Assembly: GCA_005240015.1 (NCBI GenBank)
Contig: SBBV01000448.1
Coordinates: 1 to 6,733, forward strand
Direction of reading: 5' to 3'
DNA length: 6,733 bases
Origin: Candidatus Odyssella thessalonicensis
Lineage (GTDB): Bacteria > Pseudomonadota > Alphaproteobacteria > Bin65
A program made the position numbers and the translations under genes. The notes below the pieces were generated by a model. The model was not told the origin of the DNA. It saw only the letters and a list, made by a program, of their open reading frames with translations, and ran no database searches. This document shows, in pieces, positions 5,892 to 6,733 of this stretch (positions are counted from its first letter, which is position 1; each line of letters opens with the position of its first letter).

Positions 5892-6712
5892 GCGGCCTCT
5901 TCGTAGTCCGCCGCTTCCGCGATCAACGTATTGACCGTGGCGCGCGCGACGCGCACGCGCGCGATGCTGCCGGGCGCCAGGCCGGCCGGCAGCGCGATCG
6001 GCGCGTAGCGCTCGGTGCGGCCCCGGCCCGGCCGCTCGACCAGCGCCGCCACGTCGCGGCCGACCTGGCTCGCGAGAAAGCGCGCGAGCACCGCTTCGCC
6101 GGCCGCGCGCAATCGCGCGGCGCGCTCGCGCCGCACGGGCACCGGCACTTGTGGCATCTTCGCGGCCGGTGTGCCCTGGCGCGCCGAGTAAGGGAAGACG
6201 TGAAGGTAGGCAAGGCCGCAATCCTCCACGAGCGCGAGCGTATTGGCGAACATCGCCTCGCTCTCGGTCGGAAAGCCGGCGATGAGATCGGCACCGAGCG
6301 CGATGCCGGGGCGCACGCGCCGCGCGCGCTCGGCGACGGCGATGGCGTCGGCGCGCAGGTGCCGCCGCTTCATGCGCTTCAAGACGAGATCGTCGCCGGC
6401 CTGCAGCGAAAGGTGGAGATGCGGCATAAGGCGCGGCTCGTCCGCGATGAGGCGCCAGAGTTCGTCGTCGATTTCGACCGGATCGAGCGAGGTGAGCCGG
6501 AGGCGCGGCAGCTCGGGCACGGCCTTGAGCAGCCGCGCGGTCATCTCGCCCAAGCTCGGCTTGCCGGGCAGATCGGTGCCGTAGGAGGTGATGTCGACGC
6601 CGGTCAGCACGATCTCGTTGTAGCCGGCGGCGACGAGCGTACGCACCTGCTCGACGATCGGTCCCAACGGCACCGAGCGCGAATTCCCGCGCCCGTAGGG
6701 GATGATGCAGAA
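5888..6712 (-). CDS. mtaB: tRNA (N6-threonylcarbamoyladenosine(37)-C2)-methylthiotransferase MtaB, N-terminus missing
   Basis: MtaB is a radical-SAM iron-sulfur enzyme that adds a methylthio group to t6A at position 37 of ANN-decoding tRNAs, which helps decoding accuracy. The visible 274 residues begin at FCIIPYGRGNSR, whose Cys is the third cysteine of the radical-SAM CxxxCxxC cluster. They continue with LTGVDITSYG, LHLSLQAGDD with LKRMKRRH, GADLIAGFPTE and FPYSARQGTP, and end in a C-terminal TRAM-like region. These motifs separate MtaB from its relatives MiaB and RimO. Full-length MtaB is roughly 400-430 residues, so about a third (the UPF0004 domain and the first two cluster cysteines) is missing. 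Right of 6712 the minus strand no longer codes for the protein: it reaches TGA, and the expected motif appears on the plus strand instead (see findings). The GTG at 6671-6673 is an internal codon, not the start. The stop overlaps the ftsY start. Confidence 0.93.
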   Translation of the reverse strand, partial: FCIIPYGRGNSRSVPLGPIVEQVRTLVAAGYNEIVLTGVDITSYGTDLPGKPSLGEMTARLLKAVPELPRLRLTSLDPVEIDDELWRLIADEPRLMPHLHLSLQAGDDLVLKRMKRRHLRADAIAVAERARRVRPGIALGADLIAGFPTESEAMFANTLALVEDCGLAYLHVFPYSARQGTPAAKMPQVPVPVRRERAARLRAAGEAVLARFLASQVGRDVAALVERPGRGRTERYAPIALPAGLAPGSIARVRVARATVNTLIAEAADYEEAA

Positions 6713-6733
6713 CGGCTGCGATCATCGCTGCAC
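6708..6733 (+). other. Inverted fragment of mtaB (iron-sulfur motif on the wrong strand)
   Basis: Read on the plus strand from 6708, the codons spell QNGCDHRC and then the first two bases of a Thr codon. This is the segment expected immediately before FCIIPYGRG of MtaB, which lies on the minus strand. The change of strand happens at CAGAA (6708-6712), which serves both as the QN codons on the plus strand and as the complement of the FC codons on the minus strand. The window ends before it can be told whether this is a fold-back chimera or a short inversion. Confidence 0.85.

Noticed and set aside
4977..6725. Minus-strand open frame of 582 codons fusing FtsY to an upstream extension
   Set aside because: The upstream part is an Arg/Ala-rich alternative frame across mtaB. 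The ATGA overlap and the normal FtsY opening MNWFSRLK place the start at 5891.

Overview
This window looks like chromosomal DNA from a high-GC alphaproteobacterium, probably a metagenomic or draft contig. I base this on the strong GC bias at third codon positions, the alphaproteobacterial flavour of FabI and FtsY, the fabI-aroC and mtaB-ftsY pairings common in that class, and a class III cyclase with a TolB-like/TPR tail. I cannot place it to genus. No tRNA, rRNA, CRISPR array, transposase or integrase is visible.

Layout, left to right. Positions 8-223 are non-coding and packed with six short hairpins arranged as a mirror image (A-B-C-C'-B'-A'). Then comes a minus-strand pair read from right to left: fabI (enoyl-ACP reductase) followed by aroC (chorismate synthase). 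A good sigma70-type promoter sits upstream of fabI, and a seven-codon mini-ORF bridges the two genes. The spacer between fabI and the next gene (2181-2479) holds the fabI promoter, four copies of CACCAAGA and a G/C-rich hairpin. A plus-strand gene (about 2480-4336) encodes a membrane-anchored adenylate cyclase with a TolB-like domain and TPR-like helices. It converges, with 6 bases between stops, on a minus-strand gene for a small secreted YHS-domain protein. Further right, also on the minus strand, are ftsY (signal recognition particle receptor) and the C-terminal two thirds of mtaB (tRNA methylthiotransferase), joined by a 4-base ATGA overlap.

Most of the window is housekeeping: fatty acid synthesis (FabI), aromatic amino acid precursors (AroC), membrane protein targeting (FtsY) and tRNA A37 modification (MtaB). 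The cyclase and the YHS protein are the accessory genes.

Two observations stand out. First, the last 26 bases carry the expected MtaB iron-sulfur motif (QNGCDHRC) on the wrong strand. The order flips at a 5-base CAGAA/TTCTG microhomology, which points to a fold-back chimera at the sequence end or, less likely, a tiny inversion. Second, the hairpin cluster downstream of aroC shows mirror symmetry and a compensatory base-pair swap between the two B stems, as expected of a structured dispersed repeat. I did not find a convincing new multi-gene system.
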